Of a stretch of DNA of 64,000 nt, positions 22,985 through 34,273 are shown piece by piece (position 1 is the first letter of the stretch; every line of letters begins with the position of its first letter). The notes beneath the pieces were generated by a model. It did no database searches, was not told the DNA's origin, and saw only the letters and a program-made list of their open reading frames with translations. Source of the DNA: Periplaneta americana. Lineage: Eukaryota > Arthropoda > Insecta > Blattodea > Blattidae. The stretch covers positions 127,021,621-127,085,620 of the forward strand of contig NC_091125.1 of NCBI RefSeq assembly GCF_040183065.1. Reading direction: 5' to 3'. Position numbers and translations under genes: made by a program.

Positions 22985-23793
22985 TTCGCATCGAAATCCT
23001 TCACGAAGTTAGAGTTAACAAGCGGCGATCAGCCGTAGATCAACACATGATGCTGCAAAATTATTAAAAGCCACAATGAATTGCCAAAATTTCGGAAGTA
23101 AAGCATCAACGTGTAAATCTAAATTTACAACACCTGCCTTGCAACAAATGGAGGTCACTTCCGGCAACGTATTTGAAGAGATAAGCATTCTTTTATCACT
23201 TTCAAAATTTCAAATTGTAAAGGAAATGTTTCGTTCTACGGTTTATTTCGCATGTTCTAGACTTGTAACCGAGCGCTTAGCGGGCCGCGTGTGTGTAACT
23301 GCGCTGTACACTGCCGCTTCCACTATACTTCCACTAGTGTAGAAAGATAAAATGTATGCACTGTATTAGGAGCTGCAAGAAAATAAACACTTTTAAGAAT
23401 AGGTTAGAGGATAATCTTATCTAAAAATCTTTTCTTTAGTGGTCATTGATAACGGTAATTTCTTTTCTTAGATTTTCCTCTGTATAAGCCTAAATGTCCA
23501 TCGTTCTCATTTTAATTAATTTATAATATCTAGCTTTATTTTTAAATGCAGTATATTAATTGTTTATTATATTAGTTTAAATTGCTATTCAGTTTGTATT
23601 CGACTGTTTAATTCATAATCATGGAAGTTTACTGTTTAATTCATAATTCGTGTAACTATATGTAATTTTTATGGGTCTGACTTGTAAGTTGTTAACTTTA
23701 TTCATATGCGTGTAGGCTATAATGTTTGCTGGTTTAGTGGAATAGAAGAGAAGATATTACGGTCTTAACTCTGCAAGCTAAAATAAATAATAA

Positions 23794-23842
<49 letters not shown>

Positions 23843-23845
23843 AAA
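22985..23845 (+). repeat. Truncated LINE 3' end with (TTA)n tail, unit B copy
   Basis: Counterpart of 2160-2875, with a roughly 60-bp insertion near 23273-23340 (GCGGGCCGCGTGTGTGTAAC...). Ends ACGGTCTTAACTCTGCAAGC and a (TTA)n tail. No intact gene. Confidence 0.65.
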
Positions 23846-23889
23846 CTTTGATTTATTGTCTACGTCTGAAATTCGTTGAAAGAACTATT

Positions 23890-23898
23890 CACTCATCT
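23890..23898. other. Empty target site of the Phantom-like MULE
   Basis: CACTCATCT occurs once here, in sequence that flanks both sides of the MULE at 2929-4489. It is the pre-insertion state kept in the duplicate unit. Confidence 0.85.
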
Positions 23899-24289
23899 TT
23901 GATCAAATTTAGAATATTCCTATGAAGGTGATGGACTTTAAAGGAAGAGAAAATCCTTACCGTAACTTCCCACGCGAAGGAAATGAAGCTGAGGGGCCCG
24001 TATCTTAAATTTAATTAATGTAGAAGTACTCTAACCCCAATACGGCCACCAAGCAAACGTTGTTGGCTATTTTTCGCTGAAGTCGAAATTCGAAGGCAGC
24101 ACAAAGGGCTCATAACAGTGACTTGTGTGCACGTGGGTTTGTTTCATCCCCCAATTCTAATCCATTCATCCTTCCGAAATAAAAATAGACAGGAATTTTC
24201 TTGTGATATAGGACGGTCAATATACAAGAGAAATTATTATCAGTTCTTATTGTTTCCAAATAATAAACAATTTAGTATACTTAAGTTAA

Positions 24290-25185
24290 TCTACAGCGAG
24301 ATATGTAAAAAATTAATTCAATTTAACCAAAACAGAGTGTAAACATAATTCACCAGACAAAACAATGGACTTTCAATACAAATACTAATCAGAACTTCAA
24401 AACATTCTAGAGTTAAAACGTTAAAAGTGTTACAAATTTCAAAAATGGTAATGTGCCTTTATGACAGACTGGACCCGTTTCAACACCGGTGTGGTGTTTT
24501 CTTCAGTGTCCTTCGAACTACTGCTGCTCCAGTTGGATTTGATTTCCGGCGTTTGCTGTCGTCAGTGGTGGGGGTGGAATGTTTTAATCAAGTGTTAAAA
24601 TGAACATAAGAAACAATGAATCACGACGATATAAGTCACTTAGTTCACCAATGACCGGACTACGCGAGTGAAAGTGATCAAGACTGTTCAGAATATAAAA
24701 TTGAATCAATAATGCTCAAATAAGACGCAATACTTCAATATATACACATAAACATAAATTTTAACTCCAGAAAATTTCAAAGTTTTAATAAAGTGTTAAA
24801 GTTAACATAAGAAACAATGAATATTAATCAGAAGTTAGCAATTATTACATTATATGATTAATTTGTGTGTAGCTATACTGCATAGTTAATTATTAAAGAA
24901 CCATTTAAACCTTTTTAAAAACAACGTAACATTCATAATTTAAGATTCTATCTAACATCACTAAATAGATTAAAACTTTAAAATCAAGATTCCTGTGTAA
25001 TATCGCAAAATAAATTAAAACTTTAAAACAAAAACTATATAATTAAGTCCTTGGAAAACCTTAGTTGATTTCCAGATTTAGATTCAGTGAGATATAATAG
25101 TTACAGTATTATAAAGCTCACATTTTCATTCAGGAGAAAAGAAGAAACTTGATATTTTTAGATTAGTGCTGCATTATTAAAAATA
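24290..25185. other. AT-rich stretch with a local duplication
   Basis: No gene seen. A 40-bp segment containing AACATAAGAAACAATGAAT occurs at about 24580-24622 and 24783-24823. Confidence 0.4.
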
Positions 25186-25189
25186 CGTA

Positions 25190-25493
25190 GGGTGCTATGC
25201 ATAGACATTTCGCTAGAGCGTGCTAAACTAGCCCCAGCTATCGACTGATTACTTGTACAGGATTCATATCATATCATATCGCTAATACTGCTTTATAAAT
25301 ACAAAAAACCTTAGTTCCCTGACCATCCACTGGAAGTCCGCGCTAAGAATGTCTATGAATATGGCCCTTAGTATTTAACTCTTAAGATATGAATAAAACA
25401 AATCTGTTCTTCTGATTTATATCGAAAATTAAAAAATGATTGAAAATGAGTAAACAAAGCCCGCGCTAAAAATGTCTACGAATACGGCCCCTA
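25190..25493. mobile_element. Small inverted-repeat element (MITE-like)
   Basis: Left end GGTGCTATGCATAGACATTT; the inverse of the right end reads GGGGCCGTATTCGTAGACAT. A further direct copy of the right-end motif lies at 25333-25378. Non-coding, no clear target duplication. Confidence 0.5.
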
Positions 25494-26100
25494 GTTATAA
25501 ACGAAGGCACTGACTCCGTTTGTGACTCAATTATTATTAGTACGTAGACCTTACATTAATGCGGCCTGGGTTCGATCAGCGGTCAGGCAGTGAAGGAATT
25601 TATGGTAGATATAGACGTTGCCTACAACATTTTCTCGGGATACTCCCTTTTCCTCCTCCATTCTATCAACATGCTCCACCTCTTCCTCACTTCATCTCTC
25701 ATCTGCAATGGTTAAAATTAGGCATGGTTGAAATCTTTGGTTAACGGGTTTCCGATGCTCACATAACTTAAGTAAGTATTTGGAGCTACAGTCCCTGGGA
25801 CTATTAGGTACTCGTCTGAATATGGGACCTAGTTCTATCAGGACTGAGGGAAGATGGCCAAATTGATACCATCGTATTCACTAATATCATCGAGCTATCT
25901 GACGAACTTGAGCATATCATAACATATTTAGGGCACTGATGGGCCAACGTAAGCATATGTAAGTACACGGATCAGTCAAGTGTCTGGCACACGAAAAGCC
26001 AACCCAAGGCAAACGAATTCACTTACAAGGGGCCTTCATGTATTTTTCCCATTAATAAGTGGTGCAAGAATTTAAACCATTTTGTAATCTTATTGATACT
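25494..26100. other. Unassigned intergenic stretch
   Basis: No repeat family or gene recognised. Confidence 0.35.
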
Positions 26101-26104
26101 GAGT

Positions 26105-26228
26105 ATGAAAAAGACAATCATATTTTCACGTCTTCTTGGAGTCATAGAAAATCAAATTTAATTTCTTCTGGGAGTCAAACACAATCAGATTTTATTTATT
26201 TTGGAAGTAAAGAGACAATGGGATTTCA
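26105..26228. repeat. Minisatellite, unit B copy, left part
   Basis: About four units of the array described at 4900-6058. The array resumes at 27304, after the LINE insertion. Confidence 0.75.
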
Positions 26229-27256
26229 TACCTGTTATCCATGACTGTAATTGCTCTCAGTTAGCAATTTGTACATGCTCAAAAATAAAAAAATCAAACC
26301 AAGTAAAATACCTAGTTATTATAGATCAACATTTACGATGGGATTATCATATAAACCATCTTTGTCTTAAATTACGTAAAACAATTCATAAATTTGTTTT
26401 ACTAAGACATTTTATGGAAAACATAACACTAAGACAAATATACTTGGGTTTAGTACATACCATCCCACACTATGGTATTATAGAATGGGAGGGGCAATGA
26501 AGTTTTCACTCATGCCATTAATATTATTACAGAGGAGAATAATAAAAAATATATATTAAGGTAAAAATGGATTATCATACACGCCTCATACAGACATACA
26601 TACATACATACATACATACATACAAACAAAGGAATTTAATGTACTGAATATTAAACAAATACGCACTATTAAAATATTACTATAAAAATAATAACTATTA
26701 TGACCATGGTTACAGTACAAGAAGACACATTATATCATGCCCTTTGTTTCAATCCAAATGCAATTCTGAAGCAGGACTAAGGCATGGCTCATATTTCGGT
26801 CCAAGATTGTATAATAACATCATTGAAAACATTCAAAATTAGCATATTCCAATAATAAATTATTTAAAAAGCAAGCACTTCAACTGATTTTAAATCCTAA
26901 TTAATATACATTATATTACTTCATTATATTATTACATAATATTTTGTATTTATTTTACAATTGTACTACTTCATACTTTTTTATTTTACTTTATTATTGT
27001 TTAAAGGGGCCATCGCCCCTTGGGCTTTCTAGTTAACCTACTCTTGTGTGTATTACCTGATATAATTTCATTGTATTTCTTGCATTACTATTTTAGTATA
27101 CTTCATTTTACATTTGCTTACTTATACTTGATTAATTAAATAAAATAATTATTTTAGTGTGTGTTTAAGTGTGTAAAATTACTTTTTCATTATTTAATGT
27201 AAACTCCACACTCCCAGCCACACGTTTTTGCTTCATCGGGAGTGCCAACCAAAAAT

Positions 27257-27303
<47 letters not shown>
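26229..27303 (+). pseudogene. LINE C-terminal fragment inserted in the minisatellite
   Basis: It encodes the end of a reverse transcriptase and its connection region: KIKKSNQVKYLVIIDQHLRW, DYHINHLCLKLRKTIHKF, LGLVHTIPHYGIIEW, and after frame breaks YFGPRLYNNIIENI (about 26791-26835). The 3' UTR has a GGGGCCATCGCCCCTTGGGC hairpin at 27006 and ends in (TTA)n at 27256-27303. It splits the minisatellite of unit B. Family: a jockey/CR1-like relative; the exact clade is unsure. Confidence 0.75.
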
Positions 27304-27304
<1 letters not shown>

Positions 27305-27480
27305 TTTCTGGGAGTAAGAGACTATCAGATTCCGATTCCATTTCTCCTTGAAGTCATACGCAATCAACTTTCATTTCTTCTGGGAGTCAAAGACAAAAAA
27401 AATTTCATTTTTTGTGGGAGTCAAGAGAGAATGAGATTTCATTTCTTTTGGGAGTCGGAGACAATGAGATTTCATTTCTA
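27304..27480. repeat. Minisatellite, unit B copy, right part
   Basis: Five units (TTTCATTTCTTCTGGGAGTC type), continuing the array interrupted at 26228. Frames across it are not genes. Confidence 0.75.
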
Positions 27481-27654
27481 CTTAATTATTTAACAGCGGA
27501 AGAGCGCTACTTCGGAACTGAGAAAAAGACTTCAAGAGACCAAGAAAATTTTGAAAGTGGTAACGAAATAAACAGTATACAAAGAAATAAATGAATAAAT
27601 TGTATTTTTTTCATCACACCCATCAATATAGATATCCTTCCGCCTATGTATGTG

Positions 27655-27881
27655 CAACGGTGACTAAAGATTCACCTTGTAGGAAATTGCGTCATAGCTG
27701 CAACTGTGTTTGTCAATTATATTAGATATTAGATGTTAAGCTATGAGCTTTATCAAACCTTGACGGGAAGAACAGACAGAGAGATGTTTAACATTGTAAA
27801 ACACATCACTTCTTCGTGTGCAACGAACCAGAAACATAGCCTTCTTTCTTCCCGTCTACTGCGCAGATTTTCGTACATCAG
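27655..27881 (+). promoter_or_regulatory. Candidate promoter and 5' untranslated exon of gene C
   Basis: Counterpart of 6300-6538. It ends CTACTGCGCAGATTTTCGTA then CATCAG followed by GTAAGTATC, a strong splice donor. It lies 5.7 kb upstream of the acceptor at 33621. The spacing matches gene B. A third copy is at 49870-50160. Leader-exon role inferred from conservation, position and donor. Confidence 0.5.
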
Positions 27882-28212
27882 GTAAGTATCTTTTAAAACC
27901 AAAACTGTGTTATAGTTTATGCAATTAAATTTCCAAGATTTATCAATTTAAATTTATCTACATTATCAAACATATTAGATATCTATCAAACGTTACGAAT
28001 AGATTGGTGAATGAAGGTACGGGTATTCCGTGGCGGTATACAGTGTTTGGGGACATGTAGGTAAAGCACACATGCTTTCTTGACCTCAGAAGAAAGACCA
28101 TCACGATCCGGCTGGCTTTTACCCTCGGAAAGAACCAGTATTCAATTTGACAGAAGGCTCAGTGTAGATACCTGGAGCCGTCGAGGAAGTTATGGTGACA
28201 AGAAAATCCTGA

Positions 28213-28632
28213 ATAATGTCGAAGAAAAATTGTTCCGGGTATCGAACCCGGAACCTTTGGCTAAACGTACCAACGCTCTACCAACTGAGCTACCTGGGAA
28301 CTCTACCAGACACCGATCCAATTTTTCTCTCTATATCCACAGACCTCAAAGTGGGCTGACAACCGTCAAGCAACCAACACTGAGTGCACACTAACTATGT
28401 GACTTAAATTGTGGTTTTCTGTCAACGAACAGTGACGTGTATTATGCAAATCAAGCTTTCAGGTATATCCTAATTGGATCTGTGTCTGGTAGAGTTCCCG
28501 GGTAGCTCAGTTGGTATAGCGTTGGTACGTTTAACCAAAGGTCCCGGGTTCGATGCCCGGCCCCGGAACAATTTTTCCCTCGAAATTACTCAAATCAACT
28601 TTACAGGGAGTTATACCTGAAAGCTTGATTTG
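28213..28632. mobile_element. tRNA-armed foldback element (420 bp)
   Basis: It is flanked by a perfect 14-bp direct repeat, CAAGAAAATCCTGA (28199-28212 and 28633-28646), and the matching spot in unit A is uninterrupted. The two arms carry inverted tRNA-like sequences: minus strand at about 28232-28305 and plus strand at 28495-28568. The plus arm has an A box (TAGCTCAGTTGGTATAGCGT), a paired anticodon stem TTGGT/ACCAA with loop ACGTTTA, and a B box GGGTTCGATGCCC. A further 22-bp inverted pair (TGCAAATCAAGCTTTCAGGT...) lies at 28445 and 28612. A target duplication of this length suggests LINE-driven copying rather than a transposase. Confidence 0.75.
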
Positions 28633-28739
28633 CAAGAAAATCCTGATACCATAAGCAAGCGAATCCGGGACCTTCCAGTTAGCAGTCTGTTCTCCAGTAA
28701 ATGCGCTAACAAGGGAACCATGCCAGGTTGTGTAGCTTG

Positions 28740-29770
28740 AATTTAGCTAATGAAAATGCATATTTAAGTTAATTTTCGTTCGTTAAGGAACCTGATGAAA
28801 GTCGTTTGTTTCGCGTTTTCCTCGTTTACGAAATATGACTTGAAAATCGATGCTACTTATGCCGCTTCTTGCGCGCATTCGGATCCTCATAGTTCCGCGA
28901 CATCGTATCACTACTCTAGACAGAGTGGAGAAGGAAAAATCTCTAACGAGAAATTCTAAATTATAGAATTTGATACAGCTCCACAAATGCTATTGCTTTG
29001 TCTTTTGACATACGTCTTTTGAATTTGCTTTGCAAATGTCGCGAATAATTGTTATGACATATTTTGTTCAGAATATGAAAAAGGAACAGGTGATTTAAAA
29101 CACAGAAAGGCTTAATTCGATTAATTTGCTCTTAAAGAAAGGCCTAAATTTGGCATTATCATGGAACCTGAACAGCTCATATCCCCACAAAACCCACTGG
29201 TTATGATCTCCATCCAGACCTAAACCGACGTCGTAGAAGTCTACAGGAAGGCTGGAACAGATCCAGCTATACTAAAACTCAACGCTATGAAACCAATAAG
29301 CACACGATTTCCTTCCATTGATTGACTACGCATATATACAGATGGATTCAAAATTTGCAGCAACGGCTGTGTAAGTGTAAGTCTCCACTGTGAGCTTTTC
29401 TCTTGTTACTCATCTCTTGGTTATATTCAGTCTGTTTTTGATGGTTATTTTTTTTTATTTAACTAACTAGCTAGCTAGCGAGTGCAAATTAAAATTATAA
29501 AACAAAAATGTTTCTAGCCACTACCGTAAGAGCCAGGCTCGTGTACGTTATGGTCTTAGCCAATAATATAACATAAAATTTACAAGGACAGTTTACTAAA
29601 TACAGGAAGTAACTTAAATCAAACCAATAAATAACACACAAGAGCAAAAAAGAAATAAGAAAGAGAAAAAGAGAGAAAACTCATTTAATATAAATTGACA
29701 ATCAGACAGAAGTGAGTGATATTCAATAAAAACATGAATATAGTCGACAAAAATAAAAAGTAAAAAATAA
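28740..29770. other. Unassigned intergenic/intron stretch
   Basis: No gene or known repeat recognised; short open frames show no conserved domain. Confidence 0.35.
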
Positions 29771-29779
29771 ACACATTTG

Positions 29780-30330
29780 TTAATATTATATATCATGAAT
29801 AATTTTATAATTTTCTTTTTTACAAGCTTCAATTTTAAAATATTTCAAATTTTGAAAATGGTTTGTAATTTTTTTTTTATAAAGTCTTGGGCCGAAACTA
29901 GGACCATGTTCAAGAGCTGCTCTTGTATGGCATTTAGGCTCAATTAATGGGGAAGTAGACTTTTGTCTTCGAGTACGATATTCATGTCGTTTAGATTTAG
30001 GTTTTATTTGATTTCTGTGGTAGTAAGTTACAGTATATTTATAAATTTCTTCAATAGTCATTATTTTAAAATCTGTATAAAGTAATTATATTGGATAATC
30101 CGTATTTTTGGTTAAGACAATTTTTTATTAATCTTCTGTGTAATAAAATTAATGGATTAAGTACAGATGATACTATTCCAATCCAAATTTATTATACCAT
30201 ATTGCAATGATTGGTACTAAAGCTAAAAAATATTCGAGCTACACTTATTGCCCTTAACGAATTAGCATGTAGAATTTCATAATTGTTATCCTTTATGATT
30301 CTATAGCAGCAATACAGTGTATAACAAATA
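29780..30330 (-). pseudogene. LINE C-terminal fragment, minus strand
   Basis: The frame at 29786-30061 (minus) reads MTIEEIYKYTVTYYHR, later GPSFGPRLYKKKITNHF. The GPRLY motif and its neighbours match the LINE at 26229-27303. Upstream on the minus strand, out of frame, are PLILLHRRLIKIVL-like remains. Heavily broken. Confidence 0.6.
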
Positions 30331-30369
30331 TTTTCAATACTGCCACCAGAAAGGATAGAATGTAGAATA

Positions 30370-30512
30370 TTGTCAAAATGTATTCATGAATACAATAAAA
30401 AAAATTGTCCCCTTTCAATGGATTCCATCTTACTGTATAATCATGGGTAATGAAAATGCCGATTTACTTGCTAAAAAGGCACTCCAATTCTTCAAACACA
30501 ACACAATCCTGC
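30370..30512 (+). pseudogene. LINE RNase H fragment
   Basis: KKIVPFQWIPSYCIIMGNEN then ADLLAKKAL: the end of a retrotransposon RNase H (x-W-I-P-S-H-x-x-I-x-GNE-x-AD-x-LAK), with the usual His replaced by Tyr. It is fused in frame to a different LINE C-terminus at about 30513. Confidence 0.65.
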
Positions 30513-31293
30513 TGTCCTGGGTCCGTCTGAAAGAGCGAAGAACTATTCACTCTCTCACTTTACTCTTCAACATTCTTCAAAACTCTAAACCTAGCTACTT
30601 AGCTTCTCGTTTTCAACATTTGTCCTCATATCACGAAATAGATACTCTCTCACAACACCATATCACACTCTCCATTCCTAAACACAGAACATCCTTCTAC
30701 TCTTCATCTTTCACGGTCTCTGCAGCTCACCTCTGGAACTCTCTACCACAACATGTCAGAGACTGTCGGACATTGTCTAGTTTCAAAAATAAATTAAAAT
30801 TGCACTTTTTCAATTCAGATTCCTTTCAGTTATGAGTCCTTTTCTCAGCGATAGTTTTGTAAAAATATAGGCTATATATTTCTTTTCCTTTCTTTCCCCT
30901 TTTTATTCTCTTTATCAGCTGATGAATTTATTATCATAGCCTTTTATTGTGAATTTTATTTAATTTTCTTTTTTTCTTTTTTATTATTATTTTATTACAT
31001 TCTATTTTGTTATATTCTTCCTTACGTTTTCCATATTAACCATTTGTTCTAAATGAGTTGCTTTTGCTATATTCCAATGTATTTTACTGCCTTTTTTCTA
31101 TTATGGTATTATTTTCATGTTGTTTAGTGTCGATTTTATTATGCTATTATTATTTTTGTAATATGTTAGTATTCTGTTCTTTAACTTTTTGTTATTATTT
31201 TAACTGCTTGTATACTTTGTGACCTGGTAGAGTGTAAGAGAAGGCCCTATGGCCTTAACTCTGCCAGTATAAATAATAATAATAATAATAATA

Positions 31294-31336
<43 letters not shown>

Positions 31337-31345
31337 ATTATTATT
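30513..31345 (+). pseudogene. LINE C-terminus, 3' UTR and tail
   Basis: Reads SWVRLKERRTIHSLTLLFN and AHLWNSLPQHVRDCRTLSSF, the C-terminal end of the same LINE lineage as 20.3 kb, and stops at 30833-30835. The 3' UTR ends AGAAGGCCCTATGGCCTTAA then CTCTGCCAG and a (TAA)/(TTA)n tail at 31270-31345. The open frame beginning in the RNase H fragment is a chimera, not a gene. Confidence 0.7.
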
Positions 31346-31935
31346 AAATCCTGTCCCCTTCCGTATTGGATCACGCATCATTCATCAAACCTAAAACAGG
31401 TACATGCAGGAAACCTAACTCTGAGGACACAGAATAGTAGCTATCTGGGAAACAGAAATTTCTCATTTACCAGATTGGCCACGAAAGGAGGATATACTGT
31501 AATACAGTAGAGCCTTTATTATCCGTGGTAATTAAGGGAGTGGACTGAACGGTTAATAGAAAAAATCGGATAATTCGTACCATAAAATATTTTCGTAAAT
31601 TAGGTAATTCGTAATTTCCTCCGTGTCTTGTGTTTAACACGCTTGGTAGTGAATCAGAAGTTCACTAGTTTAAGTTCGGTTGTCAATGAAGTGTTTTTAA
31701 GGGGCAAAGAAACTTTTTGTAATGGCTGTCAGCGGAAAGATAGGAATAGTAGAGGTGTGATGGCGTAGATTTACATACCCTATACACTTTAGCCTTGCTT
31801 TTTAAATCGCGCACAGTTGTAACATCAGTTTCGTATTCTAGTGCGAGATAAGCCACAGTTTCTCTTTCCCCAAACCACTTAATTATTTGCACTTTTTTCG
31901 ATACTTAGCACAACACATTTTCTTTTCACAATTGA

Positions 31936-32965
31936 GGCATTGACATGGGAAAGGTCGTAACTGCCAAAAATTCGAATTTTTTGGTTTTTCATTGAGAAGG
32001 TAGTAAATGGCCATGCCAATGGCACAGAGAAGTTAGTATGTCCGTATGTAATGAAACGAAGTTGGAAACGTAGTCACTAGATGTTGTAAGTTGTAAGTGC
32101 ACAGCTGTTGGCGCGGAGAAGGTAGTAACTCCTTTTACAACATCAGAGTTTGTCTAGACAAATATGGGCTGATAACTGTGCAGGGCAGAATAAGAATCGG
32201 ATGATTCTAATGGTCCTGATTTACATTATTGCCAACAAAACATTTTGATTCAGTCGACTTGAAATTCCTGGTTTCAGAACATTCCTACATGCCATGTGAT
32301 AGGGAATTTGGCATCATAGAGAAAAGAAAAAAAAATGCAAGACCATGGTTCCAGAAGAGGTAAGGCCTAATAATGTGATAATGATGAAGGATGAGGATTT
32401 ATTCGACTTTTCTGCAGAATGTGACAAGTTCTTGAATACAACTCCTATCAAAATCAGCACCCTCAACTGGATTAGACTCTCAAGAGCTGATTTTCCTCTA
32501 ATAAAAACAAGACAGTAATTTAATGACCTTGAAATGTGGACAGAGCACAGGGTTTTAAGAAAGGACAGTCATTAACGTCAATCACTAACTTGCAGTGCTT
32601 GCAACGCCTTGAAAGAAGACCAGTCGTCCCTGATGCCAAAAAGAGAGACTTGTTATCTATGTTAGACTTCCTGGATGAAAAGTATCATACATTTTACCGA
32701 AAAATTTGTGCATAATATATAAATAACGTTAATTCTCTGTTTGGCTAAGGAGTGATTTCAATGTTGTATTTTCATAAAATAGGATTTCACAGATAAATCT
32801 GTGCCAGACTTTTCAAATTTCATATGTAACACAAACATGAGTGTATGCCTTTCATTTAAAGCAGTTTCTGTAATAATGTAAGTGAGAAAGTGTTCATAAA
32901 TTTGTTTTTTGCTTCCCCTGAAAAATTTTGATTTTGGCAGTTACTACCTTTCCCATGTCAACGCC
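31936..32965 (+). mobile_element. TTAA-flanked DNA transposon nested in pogo (Sola-like?)
   Basis: A 1030-bp element with inverted ends GGCATTGACATGGGAAAGGT (left) and GGCGTTGACATGGGAAAGGT (inverse of the right), continuing as GTAACTGCCAAAA. It sits between TTGA (31932-31935) and TTAA (32966-32969), a 4-bp TTAA target with one change. Removing it gives sequence alignable to the other pogo copy. The cargo is the DUF7869-like pseudogene at 32165-32705. A TTAA target fits piggyBac or Sola; the protein is not piggyBac-like. Confidence 0.75.
32165..32705 (+). pseudogene. DUF7869-like (DDE-type) protein remnant
   Basis: Fragments in successive frames: WADNCAGQNKNRMILMVL (32160s-32215), then after a shift DLKFLVSEHSYMPCDREFGI followed by IEKRKK, then EEVRPNNVIMMKDEDLFDF and STLNWIRLSRADFPL, and finally VPDAKKRDLLSMLDFLDEKY then HTFYR. 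The D-N-C-x-G-Q-N-K-N and H-S-x-M-P-C-D-R-x-F motifs are those of a protein family common in insects and annotated as DUF7869. At least two frameshifts and several stops. The catalytic role of the acidic residues is inferred. Confidence 0.7.
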
Positions 32966-33474
32966 TTAATTATGGAATGCATTTTATATAGAAGTTGTAC
33001 AGTGCGGCAACTCGAACAGTAGAGTAAACTGTGAAAGTGTAAAGGCTTGTAATAACACTCCCTAGAAAAAAATACGTACTAATATAACGTACAGTAGTAC
33101 TTCCTATGTTTCTGTAGCAATAAAAGAAAAGAGCGAGAGAAAAACAATCGGATAACCCGCCAATCGGTTAATAGAGTAACGGAAAATCGGAGTTCTACTG
33201 TATGTACAGGTCAGGATTGCCTAGAGAAACATGTTCACCGCATTGGTATAATGATAGTGGACAGCCCGAATTCCATACTCTGCAACCAATCATCTGCTTT
33301 GGATTCCATCCATCTCCGAACCTGCATAGCCCTCACCAAGAAATCAGTGTGGGGGAAATACAGAAGAAAGGGAACTCATGCAAGCACAGAACCTGTAATT
33401 TTACTGTTTTGTTTGTTTTTGCTGTATTATATTTTTTATTCTTCTCTTCATTTGCAAGCACAACGGTACGAGTC

Positions 33475-33488
33475 AAATGCTTATTGTA

Positions 33489-33520
<32 letters not shown>

Positions 33521-33525
33521 GTAAT
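33475..33525. repeat. (AAAT)n microsatellite
   Basis: Short AAAT repeat before the gene C exon 1 region. Confidence 0.8.
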
Positions 33526-33659
33526 TGTTACCCGGATCAGTGCTCCCTGCTGTTATAATCTTCACATATCCTAAAGTAATAAACATGAGTTGAATTAAAT
33601 TACATTTGTTTCTTTTCACAGACGTTGCAACTAGCTTAAACTACAAGTAACAACACAGG

Positions 33660-33861
33660 ATGGATGAAGAGAAGAAAGAAGCAGATTGTGAAGCTTTCGA
33701 TGAAGACAAGGAAGAGGGAGAGGATGGAGTTGGTGAAGAAAAGGAAGAGGAAGATGATGGAGTTGAAGAAAATGAAGAGGAAGATGATGGAGTTTGTGAA
33801 GAAGAGGAAGAGGAAGTTCATGAAGTTGGTGAAGACAGAGAGGAAGATCATGAAATTTTCG
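33660..33861 (+). CDS. Gene C coding exon 1 (expanded acidic N-terminus)
   Basis: First coding exon of the second complete array gene; with 36158-36209 and 44144-44381 it forms a 492-nt frame, 163 residues. Acceptor TTTGTTTCTTTTCACAG ends at 33621, then a short leader with TAA in frame 12 nt upstream, then ACAGGATGG. It has 67 codons against 25 in gene B. The extra part is a run of acidic repeats (EEKEEEDDGVEENEEEDDGV and relatives), making about 60 % of the exon Asp or Glu. Both ends match gene B (MDE-x-K-E start, E-I-F end). Donor TTTTCG|GTAATG. If unspliced, the frame would end at 33929. No signal peptide. Acidic proteins of this kind often bind basic proteins, but nothing here proves it. 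Confidence 0.65.
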
Positions 33862-34273
33862 GTAATGATGCAAGTTCTATTAGTAACGTAATCAGTCTCT
33901 CTTCATCTGAAGGATATTTAACGTGGTGAAATTGTATTAAATTGGAGAAATTAATACATAAAATTCTCTGGAGAAATCACCTTCCCAGACATTTTTCATC
34001 CTAAGATCTTTCAGACTGTACTGAACATCACGCTCCATTCCCCCTGCTAGGAATCTGTCTTCAAATTGCGTACTAAATTGTGTGATGCAATGCTAACTCT
34101 TACCAAGTATGCGTCTTCGGTGTTGTAATGGATGTAACACTTTAATCTGTTCAAGTTCTGTCGAGAAGGATGGATTTTATACACGAAAGAAATTGTAGAA
34201 ATCGAATGAGGACGTTAACATACTAGGTCCATGAAGTGTATATTTATTGTAAGTGGTGTCAATGTTCTATCTC

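Larger units (their letters stand above)
31505..33200 (-). mobile_element. pogo/Tigger-like element, minus copy, with nested insert
   Basis: Ends CAGTAGAGCCTTTATTATCC and the inverse of GGAGTTCTACTG, flanked by TA (31503-31504 and 33201-33202). On the minus strand it keeps the same helix-turn-helix as the copy at 822-1625: GERETVAYLALEYETDVTTV. It is split by the TTAA-flanked element at 31936-32965. Without the insert it is about 660 bp, so it is non-autonomous. Confidence 0.8.

Noticed and set aside
28495..28568. Plus-strand sequence that folds like a tRNA
   Set aside because: Position 33 is C, one acceptor pair is broken, and it is an arm of an inserted foldback element, so a working tRNA gene is unlikely.
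33631..33873. Leu/His- and Phe-rich minus-strand frames
   Set aside because: Antisense of the acidic repeats of gene C exon 1.
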